Assembly (NCBI RefSeq): GCF_027943725.1
Contig: NZ_AP025696.1
Coordinates: 124,001-188,000 of the forward strand
Source: Nitrosophilus kaiyonis
GTDB lineage: Bacteria > Campylobacterota > Campylobacteria > Campylobacterales > Nitratiruptoraceae
Length of the DNA: 64,000 bases
Direction of reading: 5' to 3'
The notes beneath the pieces are model-generated. The model saw only the letters and a list, made by a program, of their open reading frames with translations. It had not been told where the DNA came from and searched no databases. Positions 7,584-18,734 of this stretch are shown here, one piece after another. The position numbers and the translations under genes were made by a program. Position 1 is the stretch's first letter. Each line of letters starts with the position of its first letter.

Positions 7584-9419
7584 ATGTTAAAAAGATATTT
7601 AATTTTACTTATTCCTATATATATATTTGCAAATACCATTTTGATTGATGCAAATAAAAAGTTTGAAAATATTACTCCTTATATAAACTATTTTTTAGAT
7701 GAAAAGTCACAATATGACATTAACTATATTCTAACTCATAAAAATCTTTTTCATAAATCAAATAAAAATAAACTGCTTTTTGGATACAAATATAACTCTT
7801 CCCTTTGGATATGGATAAAACTTAAAAATCCAACAAATAAAAAAATTGTAAAAATTTTAGAATATGACTATCCTATACAAGAAAAAATTATTATTTATGA
7901 TATTAAAAATAATAGTATATATTTTAACGGCTACTTTTCTAAAAAATTCCCGCCAAAATATATAACTCATCCTATAAAATTAACTTTCTTTCCATATGAA
8001 ACAAAAGAGTTTATCATTAAAGCAAAAGATGAAAATGTTGGCTTAATTGCTAAACTAAACCTGTGGAATATAGATGAATTTGAAAAAAACAATGAAAATA
8101 AAAAGCTTATAAATATTCTTTTTTTAGGAGGAATGCTTGCACTTATCTTATATAATATTTTCCTTTTATTTTTGACAAAAGATATAACCTATTTTTATTA
8201 CATTATTATGGTTACAACTTTTCTTATTTTAGAACTATTTGTAAGTGGTTTTTTTCCTCTTTATATACAAAATTTTTATTTAACAAAAATTGATCTTTAT
8301 GTTCTTCTTTTAATTATGGCATTTTCTATGATATTTTTTGCTTCATATTTTTTAGAATTAGAAAAAAAATTTTCAAAGATAAACAATTTTTTGATATATG
8401 TAACTCTATTTATATTTATATTATTTGCATTAAACATAACTGATTTAGTTTCTACATATATTCAAAGATTCTTTTATCTTTTCCTTTTTGTTTTATTGAT
8501 TGCAATAGGAATATATACATTTGTAAAAGGAAATAAACAAGCAAAATATTATATTTTTGGGTGGATTCTTCTTTTAGTAAGTGCAATTTTATTAGGATTA
8601 AACCAAGCGGGTATTATTGACTGGATAGACAATTTTCCATACATTGGAAAAATTAGTATTTTTACAGAAGCTTTACTCTTTTCAATGGCTCTTTCTGCAA
8701 GAATAAATACATTTAGGGATGAAAAAGAAAAAGCAATAGAAATGTTATTGAATATAAAAGATCAGGAAAAATTAAAACTAGAAGAGTATGCTGAGAAAAA
8801 AACTAAAGAGCTTAGATATGCTCTTGATGAAAAAGATGTATTAATAAAAGAGCTACATCATAGAGTAAAAAATAATTTACAAATAATAATTTCATTATTA
8901 AGACTGCAATCAGACAAAATTGAAAATAAAAAATTATCTCAAATTCTTTTAGAATCAGAAAATCGAATAAGAGCTTTAAGCAGCGTACATGAGATGTTAT
9001 ATAAAAGTGATAATATAGCTGAAATAGATGCAAGAGAATATTTAGAAAATCTTGTAAAAGAGATAAGTCTATCATTTAGTTATAAAGAAAATATAAAAGT
9101 CACTGTTATATCTAATGCAAAGCTATCAATGGATAAAGCTATTTATTGTGGTCTTATTATTAACGAACTTATTACAAATGCATTTAAACATGCATTTGAT
9201 GATAATCATGGAGAAATTGAAGTTGCTTTAATAGAAAGGCCAAAAGATTATGAATTAACTATTAGAGATAATGGAAAAGGTATTGGAAATTCTCTTAATT
9301 TTGGTAATTCTTTAGGTATAAAATTGGTAAACACATTAATAAAAAAACAACTTAAAGGAACAATTGAAGTGATATCTGAAGATGGAACTTTTTATATTAT
9401 TAACTTTGATAAAAAATAA
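7584..9419 (+). CDS. 7TMR-DISM sensor histidine kinase (HisKA_2 type)
   Basis: 611 aa. A signal peptide is followed by an extracytoplasmic 7TMR-DISMED2-like beta domain (about 30-160), seven membrane helices (about 175-385, 7TMR-DISM), a coiled linker, and a HisKA_2 dimerisation box with the phospho-His in ELHHRVKNNLQ (near 424). The C-terminus is an HATPase domain with N-box NELITNAFKHAF and G-box DNGKGIG. It autophosphorylates on His and passes phosphate to a response regulator. The nearest regulator is at 10215-10874 on the other strand, separated by a Sel1 gene; partnership is inferred. Good ribosome site (AAGGAG). Confidence 0.88.
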   Translation: MLKRYLILLIPIYIFANTILIDANKKFENITPYINYFLDEKSQYDINYILTHKNLFHKSNKNKLLFGYKYNSSLWIWIKLKNPTNKKIVKILEYDYPIQEKIIIYDIKNNSIYFNGYFSKKFPPKYITHPIKLTFFPYETKEFIIKAKDENVGLIAKLNLWNIDEFEKNNENKKLINILFLGGMLALILYNIFLLFLTKDITYFYYIIMVTTFLILELFVSGFFPLYIQNFYLTKIDLYVLLLIMAFSMIFFASYFLELEKKFSKINNFLIYVTLFIFILFALNITDLVSTYIQRFFYLFLFVLLIAIGIYTFVKGNKQAKYYIFGWILLLVSAILLGLNQAGIIDWIDNFPYIGKISIFTEALLFSMALSARINTFRDEKEKAIEMLLNIKDQEKLKLEEYAEKKTKELRYALDEKDVLIKELHHRVKNNLQIIISLLRLQSDKIENKKLSQILLESENRIRALSSVHEMLYKSDNIAEIDAREYLENLVKEISLSFSYKENIKVTVISNAKLSMDKAIYCGLIINELITNAFKHAFDDNHGEIEVALIERPKDYELTIRDNGKGIGNSLNFGNSLGIKLVNTLIKKQLKGTIEVISEDGTFYIINFDKK

Positions 9420-9434
9420 AATTAAATTTATTTT

Positions 9435-10142
9435 TTATCTTCCAAGTCCATTTTTATTCCAAATCTCAGCACAATACTCTTCACCATCTTGATAACCCTC
9501 TCTTAAATATCTTTTTGCAAGTTTTATTTTCCCCTCTTTTATATATAAATTCCCTAAATTACATTTTGCAACAGTTATTTTGTTTTTTATAGCTTTTTTA
9601 AAATATACTTCTGCTTTTTTATAATCTTGCAATACTCCATCACCATTAAAATACATTAAACCTAATATATTATCAGCATAGAGTACAAATTTCTTATCTT
9701 TAGAATTAGATGCTTTAACAAGCCATTTTTTTGCTTCTTTATAATCTGGTTGTACAACATTTACATTCAAAAGATAAGCCCCTTTATAATATAAAAGTCC
9801 TAATGGTGCATATGCTATAGGATATCCTGCATTGGCAACTTTTTTATAATATTTTGTAGCTTTTTCAAAAAGTTCGGGTAAAGAATAATTAAATACTTTA
9901 TATCTATTTTCTTTTTCATTATCAAAAAAACTTCTCTCTTTATTGCTCAATATTTCATCATATAAAACAGCCAAAGAGTAGCTACATCTTAAATCATCTT
10001 TTTTCTCTTTTTCTGCACATTTCAACCAAACTTTTTCAGCATCTAAAAGTCTATTTTTTTTATATAATGAAAAACCTTTTTCAAAATCTCCACCAAACAA
10101 AAAAACTAAACCAATTATAAATATAGTTAATAAATATTTCAT
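9435..10142 (-). CDS. Secreted Sel1/TPR-repeat protein
   Basis: 235 aa with a signal peptide (about 1-17) and helical repeats. The best are Sel1-like units such as APLGLLYYKGAY...YKEAKKWLVKA and NILGLMYFNGDG...YKKAEVYFKKA. Likely a periplasmic or surface scaffold protein; no enzyme motif. GAGGAG precedes the ATG. It is convergent with the 7TMR-DISM kinase and lies 72 bp downstream of the response regulator gene, in the same direction, so it may be co-transcribed with the regulator. Confidence 0.72.
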   Translation of the reverse strand: MKYLLTIFIIGLVFLFGGDFEKGFSLYKKNRLLDAEKVWLKCAEKEKKDDLRCSYSLAVLYDEILSNKERSFFDNEKENRYKVFNYSLPELFEKATKYYKKVANAGYPIAYAPLGLLYYKGAYLLNVNVVQPDYKEAKKWLVKASNSKDKKFVLYADNILGLMYFNGDGVLQDYKKAEVYFKKAIKNKITVAKCNLGNLYIKEGKIKLAKRYLREGYQDGEEYCAEIWNKNGLGR

Positions 10143-10214
10143 TTTTTCTCCTCATTTTTATTAATTGCGTATAGTTGAAATACTACAATATTAAAGTTTC
10201 AATAGCGTTTCAAA

Positions 10215-10874
10215 TTATTCTAAAATACATCCAACACCGATTATTGTTTTGAAGCAATCTTTTGAGATTTTATTTCTCAAGCGATGGATAAGAGTTCTTC
10301 TGGTAGTTTCGGAGACAGATTTATTAGGCCAAAGTTCAAATTCAATTGTTTCAAATGTGACTATTTTCCCTCTATTTTTAAGAAGCAATTCAAGAAATTG
10401 AGTCTCTTTTTTTGTAAGCTTTATCTCCTCTTTTTCATTTATTATTAAATGCTTTTCTCTATCATAAAATGATTTTGAACAAATTGGAATTTTTATATTT
10501 TCATTTCTCTTTTTTTGGAGTATCATCTGAATAGATGCATATAATTCAGCTCTTCTAAAAGGTTTTATTAGATAGCCGTCTGGCATACAATCAAGAGCCT
10601 CTTTCATAGTTTTTTTATCTGAATATGCTGTTAGAAAAATAACGGGTATATTATGTTTATCTTTTATCTTTTTACAAGCTTCTATTCCATTTATTTGACC
10701 ATCAAGATATATATCCATTAAAATTAAATCAGGTTGACATTTTGAAACAATATCAAGTGCTTCTTCTCCACTATCAACCACTGCGCATGTATCAAAATTT
10801 GACTTTTTTAATGCACTCTCTATCTCCATTGCAACAAGACTTTCATCTTCAACTATTAATATTTTGCCGTCCAT
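10215..10874 (-). CDS. Response regulator, OmpR-type winged helix
   Basis: 219 aa. The receiver domain (1-120) has acidic pocket E9/D10, phospho-acceptor D54 in LILMDIYLDG, and the conserved Lys in GYLIKPF. The C-terminal part (about 145-219) is a winged-helix trans_reg_C domain (KLTKKETQFLELLLKNRGK). The receiver resembles those paired with HisKA_2 kinases (D-I-x-L-x-G after the Asp), which supports pairing with the kinase at 7584-9419. The Shine-Dalgarno-like AGG falls inside a 10-bp inverted repeat just upstream, so expression may be controlled there. Confidence 0.86.
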   Translation of the reverse strand: MDGKILIVEDESLVAMEIESALKKSNFDTCAVVDSGEEALDIVSKCQPDLILMDIYLDGQINGIEACKKIKDKHNIPVIFLTAYSDKKTMKEALDCMPDGYLIKPFRRAELYASIQMILQKKRNENIKIPICSKSFYDREKHLIINEKEEIKLTKKETQFLELLLKNRGKIVTFETIEFELWPNKSVSETTRRTLIHRLRNKISKDCFKTIIGVGCILE

Positions 10875-10880
10875 TTTTAT

Positions 10881-10905
10881 AAACCTAAATATTTAATTTA
10901 GGTTT
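10881..10905 (-). promoter_or_regulatory. Inverted repeat overlapping the response-regulator leader
   Basis: Perfect 10-bp arms (AAACCTAAAT / ATTTAGGTTT) around ATTTA, ending six bases before the ATG at 10874. The only Shine-Dalgarno-like bases (AGG) lie in the stem. It could be an operator for autoregulation, an RNA hairpin limiting translation, or the terminator of the AsmA-like gene upstream, although it has no T-run. Confidence 0.5.
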
Positions 10906-10949
10906 AATATATCAAATGTTTATTAAATTTGTCATAAAAATATTACAAA

Positions 10950-12965
10950 TTAAAACATTTTTAAAATCTGTTTTAATGGTTCTTGAAACTGTTTTGGAAT
11001 TTTCTTTTCTAATTTTTTTTCAATTTTCTCTTTTAAAATTGAGCTTGCATCTATGCTAATTTTTGGTTTATTTATATCTCCTCTTATTTTTACAAAAACA
11101 GGTCTGTTTTTAATATCTATTTTTAATTTTGCATCAACTCTATTTTTATTCATATCTAAAAGGGCTTTTTTTGATGAGATATGAGTTAGTCTACTTTCCA
11201 TATCAAGATCTGAAATTATAACCATATTATCAATTTTACTATCTATTGTTGTTACTTCATAAATCTCTTTAGTTATATCAAATTTTGCCATTTGATTTAA
11301 CAAAAAGGTCATCTGATTTGGCAAAATTCTTCCCTTTAATAATTTTGCATTCATTTGTCCTTTTTTTGTTTTAAGATTATATTTAATATCAGCATCCATC
11401 GTAGAATCAAAAACTCTTGGATAGATAAGCATATCTGTTAATGAAGTAACTTTTATACCTCTTATTGTTTTAGTTATATTTTCATTTACAAGTTTAAAAT
11501 CAACCCTGCCGCCTAGTGTATCACTATGTGCATTAATGATTAAATCTTTATCCTTTTTTATATCCCCAACTACTTTTAAATCACCTCTTAGATGTTTTTT
11601 TGTTGCAAAATATAATTTATCTAAATTAGGTATATAAAGAGTAAAATCAAAATTTAATTTACTATTTTTAATATCATAAATCGCATTTTTTATATCTGCT
11701 TTTGCAACAGAAGAGTTAATATTTGCTTTTGATTTTGCAACTGAATTTTTAATAACTGTTTTTTCAAAAGCTTTAAATTTTATATATGCATTAGTTAGAT
11801 TAAACTCTTTATATAAAACTTTAGGATATGTAACACCATTCTTTATAGTCGTTAAAATATCACCATCAATATTTTTAATATCTAAATTTTTAAAATTTGC
11901 CTTCATATCTATATCTGCATCTGCATAAACTGGCATATTTAACATATATAAAATTTTTGATAATTTTGCATTTTTTATATTAGAATCTGCACTTTTTGGT
12001 TTAAAATCTTTTAAAATTACTTTATAATCTGTTTTACTCAAAGCAATATTGCTTTTCCCATTTATCGTAAGCAGATTTTTATCACCTTTTACTACACCTT
12101 CAGTTTTTAAAGGACCCCTTAAATCAAAATTTATAATAGGTTTTAACATTGCAAGCTCTTTAATTAAAACAAAATATTTTATATCCATATCAATATTTTT
12201 AGTATCAACTTTTCCGCTACTTGCTATTTTTGCAAGATTTGATAAAACTTTGGCGCTATATTTTAAAGAAGTTTTTTTAAGTTTTGAATTTATATCAGCT
12301 GTAATTGAAGTTTTTGGAAGAGTTACATTAAAATCTTTTTTCATTATTTGCGTATCGATTGAGCTTTTCATATTTGCTTTTAAAAACCCCTTTAAATTAT
12401 TAGGCTCAAGACTAGATAGTTTTACATCTGCATTTAATTTACCTTTAATAAATTGTGGTTTATAAAACATATATAAAATATCTTCAATATGTAAAGAGCT
12501 AATATTTGCTAATACTTTAGCAGGCTTAAGATTTTTTATTTCAACATTATAATCGCTCTTGCTTTTTGCTAAATCTGTTATTCCATTTATCAAGATTTTA
12601 GAGATATCTCCTTTTGCAGCTCCTTTTGTAAAAAAATTGCCTCTAAGTTTATATCCAATTAATGGAGATATTTTTGAAAGATCTTTAATTTTTACCTGAT
12701 ACTTGGCATCAAAACTTTTTGAAAATAGAGAATATTTTCCTTTAGCATCAATATAAGAGTCTTTTTCAATAATAATCTTTATATAAAAATTGGAAGGAGT
12801 CAATGAAAATTGATCAAGCTTAATTTTTTGAGGAAGATTTTGATTTATTTTACTTTCAATTATAGGTTTTAATAAGGCATTTCCAGGTGGTGTAAATAAA
12901 ACTACTCCAGTTGCAACTATCAAAAATAGTATTATTGAAATTATCCAAATAAAAACTTTTTTCAT
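10950..12965 (-). CDS. AsmA-like envelope protein with internal duplication
   Basis: 671 aa from the ATG at 12965, chosen over an ATG 27 bases upstream because GGGAG lies six to seven bases before it. One N-terminal membrane anchor (about 5-25) is followed by a long beta-rich region typical of AsmA/TamB-type bridge-like lipid transport proteins. Residues around 90-190 and 270-360 are two copies of one unit (LRG..F/LKT.G...GD....ING..DIA.SK.DY.V..K..KPA). The C-terminus reads RGDINKPKISIDASSILKEKIEKKL, which is AsmA-like. Role: envelope biogenesis, inferred from family only. Monocistronic. Confidence 0.75.
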   Translation of the reverse strand: MKKVFIWIISIILFLIVATGVVLFTPPGNALLKPIIESKINQNLPQKIKLDQFSLTPSNFYIKIIIEKDSYIDAKGKYSLFSKSFDAKYQVKIKDLSKISPLIGYKLRGNFFTKGAAKGDISKILINGITDLAKSKSDYNVEIKNLKPAKVLANISSLHIEDILYMFYKPQFIKGKLNADVKLSSLEPNNLKGFLKANMKSSIDTQIMKKDFNVTLPKTSITADINSKLKKTSLKYSAKVLSNLAKIASSGKVDTKNIDMDIKYFVLIKELAMLKPIINFDLRGPLKTEGVVKGDKNLLTINGKSNIALSKTDYKVILKDFKPKSADSNIKNAKLSKILYMLNMPVYADADIDMKANFKNLDIKNIDGDILTTIKNGVTYPKVLYKEFNLTNAYIKFKAFEKTVIKNSVAKSKANINSSVAKADIKNAIYDIKNSKLNFDFTLYIPNLDKLYFATKKHLRGDLKVVGDIKKDKDLIINAHSDTLGGRVDFKLVNENITKTIRGIKVTSLTDMLIYPRVFDSTMDADIKYNLKTKKGQMNAKLLKGRILPNQMTFLLNQMAKFDITKEIYEVTTIDSKIDNMVIISDLDMESRLTHISSKKALLDMNKNRVDAKLKIDIKNRPVFVKIRGDINKPKISIDASSILKEKIEKKLEKKIPKQFQEPLKQILKMF

Positions 12966-13035
12966 TTTATTCTCCCACAATTTTTTTTCCATTATATCAG
13001 TAAAAAAGATAAAACTTTATAAAAGGGATTTTAGT

Positions 13036-13275
13036 TAATAGTCATTGGTAATTGGTAATTGGGAATTAGTGCTAAGTATTGAGTGCTTATTGCTGAGTTT
13101 TTAACACTATCACTAAATCCTTCTATCTTAACTCTTTTCCACTATTCCGCAATACCCCTACTCCACTATCCTACTTCACTGCTTCCCTACTTCACTCCTT
13201 ATCACCTTACCACCTATTCCACTATCCCACTCCACAACTTCTCACCTTCAACTCTTCATTTACTTTATTCATTTT
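13036..13275. repeat. Heptamer-type intergenic repeat block
   Basis: Starts with tandem variants of ATTGGTA / ATTGGGA / ATTAGTG, then runs into a long pyrimidine-rich stretch of CACTATC- and CTACTTC-type units. The 17 nt at 13057-13073 recur exactly at 58043-58059. No gene is supported; an open frame here is a by-product of the low-complexity sequence. It belongs to the same family as the blocks at 24.3, 27.5 and 57.8-58.1 kb. Confidence 0.75.
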
Positions 13276-13342
13276 ATTTTAGTCTAATAGACTAAACTTT
13301 TATATATTTTAAAGTTTATTTAAGCTAAAATCTAATAAAATT

Positions 13343-13369
13343 CTATCACTCAAAAACTTAGAGTGCTAA
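13343..13369 (+). promoter_or_regulatory. CIRCE operator (HrcA binding site)
   Basis: CTATCACTC - nine bases - GAGTGCTAA, against the consensus TTAGCACTC-N9-GAGTGCTAA. The right arm is perfect and the left arm differs at three positions. It lies 33 bases before the groES start. HrcA repression of groESL, relieved by heat, is the known role in Campylobacterota. Confidence 0.9.
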
Positions 13370-13401
13370 AGATTGATATAAATTTTATAAAGGAGGATCA
13401 A

Positions 13402-15327
<1,926 letters not shown>

Positions 15328-15349
<22 letters not shown>

Positions 15350-15801
15350 CTAATAGCAGGGTTAGTTAAGTTCTCTCCCCTATACATCATAATCAAAAAA
15401 GTATCAAAATCCACTGCACCTTTAACCTTTTTTTCATAAGCGCCAAATCCATAATTCATAGGAGTTTGGTCTCCAAGTTTATACCAAGCTTTTCTAGCAT
15501 CAATGTATCTTTTAGTATCATCAGTGTATATCCATAACTTTATTTTATCCTTATCTTTTTGCTTTTTAAACCATAAGGCCATACAACCTGGATCATCAAA
15601 AAAGTATGTTCTTCCATTTGGCAAAACTGCTTGAGCTGAATGCTCTTTTGTCTCAAGAGCCATTGTACACTCTACACATTGAACTTCACCTTTTTTAAAT
15701 TCAAGAGGTTTTCCTTCTTTGTTTCCCTCTTTGTACACACCTATTTTTTCACATCCAACAAAAAAAAGAGATAAAATCAAAATATATATCAATTTTTTCA
15801 T
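15328..15801 (-). CDS. NosL-family lipoprotein
   Basis: 157 aa with a lipoprotein signal peptide and lipobox (FFVGC, Cys at about 17), so anchored in the envelope. The NosL-type metal motif is VQCVECTM, in the place of CxxCGM. NosL proteins bind Cu(I) and supply copper for nitrous oxide reductase; relatives outside nos clusters are thought to serve other copper routes. No nosZ is seen here. Last gene of the block that begins with exbB. AAGGAAG precedes the ATG. Confidence 0.83.
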
Positions 15802-15822
15802 AGCGCTTCCTTAAAATAGAGG

Positions 15823-16785
15823 TTAAAATAACCAAACTCCATTTTTTATAAAATATACAATAACATAACTTGTTACAATTATTACAAATAAAAAATTAAA
15901 AAAAAGTGATTTGTTATAAAAATTTTTCTCTTTTTTTAGAAAAAATTTTAAAACTCCTTGAGAAATTCCAAAAAAAGTACCAAGAAACAGATTTGCATAA
16001 ATTATATATCCGATATAAAAATACTCTTTTTGCAATATGCAAAATGGACATCTATGAGTTGGTAACTCATAAATATATGGACTAAAAAAAACAATAATAG
16101 CTAAAATTGAAATAAATAGAAAAAATATATTTAAAACAGAAAAAACAAAAGCTCTTTTTAAATATCCAAAAAGAAGTATTAGAATAAAAGTTATATAAAA
16201 TAAAAAAACAATATATTGATGTGGAATTTTTAAGATTAAACTAATTGGAGAAGTTTTTACTGGATTAAAAAGAACACCACAACAACTAACTATCTTAGAT
16301 ACATCAATCCCATTAAAATATAAAATCTCCAATACAAACTCAACAAAAAGCAAAATAAAAAATATTATAAACATTTTAAATTTTAGTTTTGTAAATTTAT
16401 AATCTTTTGTTTTCAAATCCTCACTATTTATCAAAAGCCATATTCCAAAAAGATATATATTGATTATTTTTAGCGCTAAAAGATATACTCCATATTCATT
16501 AGCAGTAACAACACCAGCAGCACACATAGCCCCTGGAATGATATTTGATAGTTTATCAAGCGTGTATATAAAATAAAAAATTAGAGGAATTTTTAGAAAA
16601 AAAGCAAATTTAACAACAGTTTGGGCAAGATAGCTTTGACTCTGGAGCGAATATTGAAGTGGTGTATCTTTTGTAAAATCAAAATATAAAACTATCCTTA
16701 TAGCGATAATAAATGCAAAAAAACAAAATATTAAAATCAAAAAATCAACAAAAATATTTATAAAAACTTCAGGTGTTAAAAACAT
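15823..16785 (-). CDS. Multipass membrane protein with Cys pairs
   Basis: 320 aa with about eight membrane helices. Conserved-looking cysteines sit in three places: PGAMCAAG (near 85), VSCCGVLFNP (near 170) and HRCPFCILQKE (near 245), the last resembling a CxxC thiol or metal site at a membrane edge. I recognise no named family. Its place between the ABC ATPase and the NosL lipoprotein suggests a part in the same metal or thiol process. The ATG at 16785 overlaps the ATPase stop (TGATG) and has AAAGG upstream, so I prefer it to TTG three bases earlier. Confidence 0.7.
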   Translation of the reverse strand: MFLTPEVFINIFVDFLILIFCFFAFIIAIRIVLYFDFTKDTPLQYSLQSQSYLAQTVVKFAFFLKIPLIFYFIYTLDKLSNIIPGAMCAAGVVTANEYGVYLLALKIINIYLFGIWLLINSEDLKTKDYKFTKLKFKMFIIFFILLFVEFVLEILYFNGIDVSKIVSCCGVLFNPVKTSPISLILKIPHQYIVFLFYITFILILLFGYLKRAFVFSVLNIFFLFISILAIIVFFSPYIYELPTHRCPFCILQKEYFYIGYIIYANLFLGTFFGISQGVLKFFLKKEKNFYNKSLFFNFLFVIIVTSYVIVYFIKNGVWLF

Positions 16786-17504
16786 CAACTACCTTTATTC
16801 TTGCTTTGTTCGAGTTCGAAAATCGAATCTATTTTTCCTTCAGAAATTTGAATAATCTTATCTATAAATGAGAGTTTTTCAAATCTTGGATCATGAGTTG
16901 CAATAACAACTGTTTTTCCCTCATCTTTTAACTTTTCCATCATATTTATAAAATCTTTTGTCAATTTTGCATCAAGATTGGCTGTTGGCTCATCTGCTAA
17001 AATTATTTCAGGAGAGTTTATCATTGCTCTTGCTATTGCACATCTTTGCTGCTCGCCACCTGATAATTTTCTAATAATAGTATCTTTTTTATGATAAATT
17101 GAAAAATCTTTCATAACTTTTATAGCTTTTTTTTCTAGCTCTTTTGAATCAATATTTGAAGGAATCATAGGTAAAATAACATTATCAAAAACATTTAAAT
17201 CTTCTATAAGATTGAATTTTTGAAAAATAAATCCAATATGTTCTCTTCTAAAAAGTGCTGCATATCTATCTGGAAGTTTTGAAATATTTTCATCTTTTAC
17301 AAAAACAGTTCCAAAAGTAGGTTTTGTTAAAGCTGCTATTATTGATAAAAGAGTACTTTTTCCACTTCCACTTGGTCCCATTAAAATAACAAACTCACTT
17401 CTTTTAATATTAAGATTTATATCTTTTAGAGCAACTACCTCTTTGTTTGTCTGATAGTTATAAATTTTTGTCACATTTTTTATTGCAATAATTTCATCCT
17501 TCAC
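16785..17504 (-). CDS. ABC transporter ATP-binding protein (MacB/LolD type)
   Basis: 239 aa with Walker A GPSGSGKS (about 43-50), Q-loop FIFQKFNL, signature LSGGEQQR, Walker B IILADEPTANLD and switch His in ATHD. This subfamily powers FtsX-like permeases in mechanotransmission-type systems that act on envelope substrates. Start is GTG at 17504 with only a poorly spaced GGGG before it, so it is uncertain. The 60-bp gap upstream is a pyrimidine-rich stretch resembling the repeat blocks. Partner permease is the next gene upstream. Confidence 0.9.
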   Translation of the reverse strand: MKDEIIAIKNVTKIYNYQTNKEVVALKDINLNIKRSEFVILMGPSGSGKSTLLSIIAALTKPTFGTVFVKDENISKLPDRYAALFRREHIGFIFQKFNLIEDLNVFDNVILPMIPSNIDSKELEKKAIKVMKDFSIYHKKDTIIRKLSGGEQQRCAIARAMINSPEIILADEPTANLDAKLTKDFINMMEKLKDEGKTVVIATHDPRFEKLSFIDKIIQISEGKIDSIFELEQSKNKGS

Positions 17505-17564
17505 CCCTGCATCCTTTTCATTCTTACCTTTTTGCTCCTTATCATCTTACCCCCCTACTCCCCA

Positions 17565-18734
17565 CTATCTTATCGCTTCTTCTGGATCTATTACTGCAGC
17601 TCTCCAACTTGGAATTATTGTTGCAGCTATATAAACTGGAACTGTAGCAAAAAATATTGTCATAAAAAGTGAGATATCAAATATTGGGATAAGATTGAAA
17701 TCTGGTTTTAATATAGAATATCCCATAAATATATTTTTTATAATAGCTGCATCTAAAAAATAAACCCAAAAATAGCTCAAAAGAAGCGCAAATAAAAATG
17801 ATAATAAAGAGATTAGTATCGATTCAAAAAATTTTAATCTCAATACATCATTAATCTCCCACCCAAGAGCTTTTAATATACCAATCTCTTTTATCTGCTC
17901 TTTTGTAACAGAACTAGCTTTTTCAAAAACCAAAATAAAAAAAGCAAAAATTGAAGTGATTAACAAAGTCAAGAAAAAACCTCTTTTATAATCAAAAATA
18001 TTTTGATATGAAGCTTTTATATCCTCTTTTGTTATTACTCTTGTATCAGGGTATAGATTCCTTATCTTTTGAGCTACAGTTTGAACCTCCAAAGGATTTG
18101 GAACATTTACCACAATATCAGTAATTTTATCTTCATCCATCCCAAAAATCTCCCTTGCTAAATTTATAGGAAGAAGTATTGTATCGCTACTTTCAATCTC
18201 ACTATCTGCCCTAAATTCGCCAGCTATTTTAATATTTAACATATCTCCATCTGGTTTTATAAAATTAAAAGAGTTTTTATAATAGTTTTCTTTTAAAACT
18301 CTTTTGACACCTTTGCCAACAATCATAATTTTTTTATCTTCTAAGTTGCTATATTTTTCGATAACTTTATTTAAACTTTTTTTATAACCTTTTAAATCAA
18401 AGTCAATTCCTACAATGCTAAAATTAACTCCAGCCCTTTGAAAATAGTAATATCCCCAAACTCTTGGATTAGCCTCTTTTACTCCAGCAATATCTTCAAT
18501 CTCATATATTCTATCAATATCCATATTGGTCATTCTTCCAGCAACAATTCTTTGAACAATAATATCTGGTAAAGACTCATAAGTTAATTGAAGTTCCTTT
18601 TTTATAGACCCAGATATTAAAAAAATACTAAATAGCAGTGTAATAAGAAGTGTAAAAATTATAAAAATAGATAGATTTTTCCAAAATCTTCTTTTCAGTG
18701 AATTAATCGCAAAATCAAGCATTTTAAGGTTCAA
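17565..18734 (-). CDS. ABC transporter permease (FtsX/MacB type)
   Basis: 389 aa: a membrane helix at about 20-43, a periplasmic domain of about 200 residues (MacB_PCD-like), then three helices near 255-275, 300-330 and 355-375, typical of FtsX/MacB permeases. It ends with the family motif P-x-x-x-A-A-x-I-x-P-x-x-A. TTG at 18734 is taken as start because GGAG is seven bases upstream; an ATG 12 bases later is the alternative. Overlaps the preceding small gene by 11 bases. Confidence 0.87.
   Translation of the reverse strand: MNLKMLDFAINSLKRRFWKNLSIFIIFTLLITLLFSIFLISGSIKKELQLTYESLPDIIVQRIVAGRMTNMDIDRIYEIEDIAGVKEANPRVWGYYYFQRAGVNFSIVGIDFDLKGYKKSLNKVIEKYSNLEDKKIMIVGKGVKRVLKENYYKNSFNFIKPDGDMLNIKIAGEFRADSEIESSDTILLPINLAREIFGMDEDKITDIVVNVPNPLEVQTVAQKIRNLYPDTRVITKEDIKASYQNIFDYKRGFFLTLLITSIFAFFILVFEKASSVTKEQIKEIGILKALGWEINDVLRLKFFESILISLLSFLFALLLSYFWVYFLDAAIIKNIFMGYSILKPDFNLIPIFDISLFMTIFFATVPVYIAATIIPSWRAAVIDPEEAIR

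Noticed and set aside
13083-13295. 70-codon frame rich in Leu, Pro, Thr and Tyr
   Set aside because: It is the translation of the pyrimidine-rich repeat tail; no ribosome site and no protein-like pattern.
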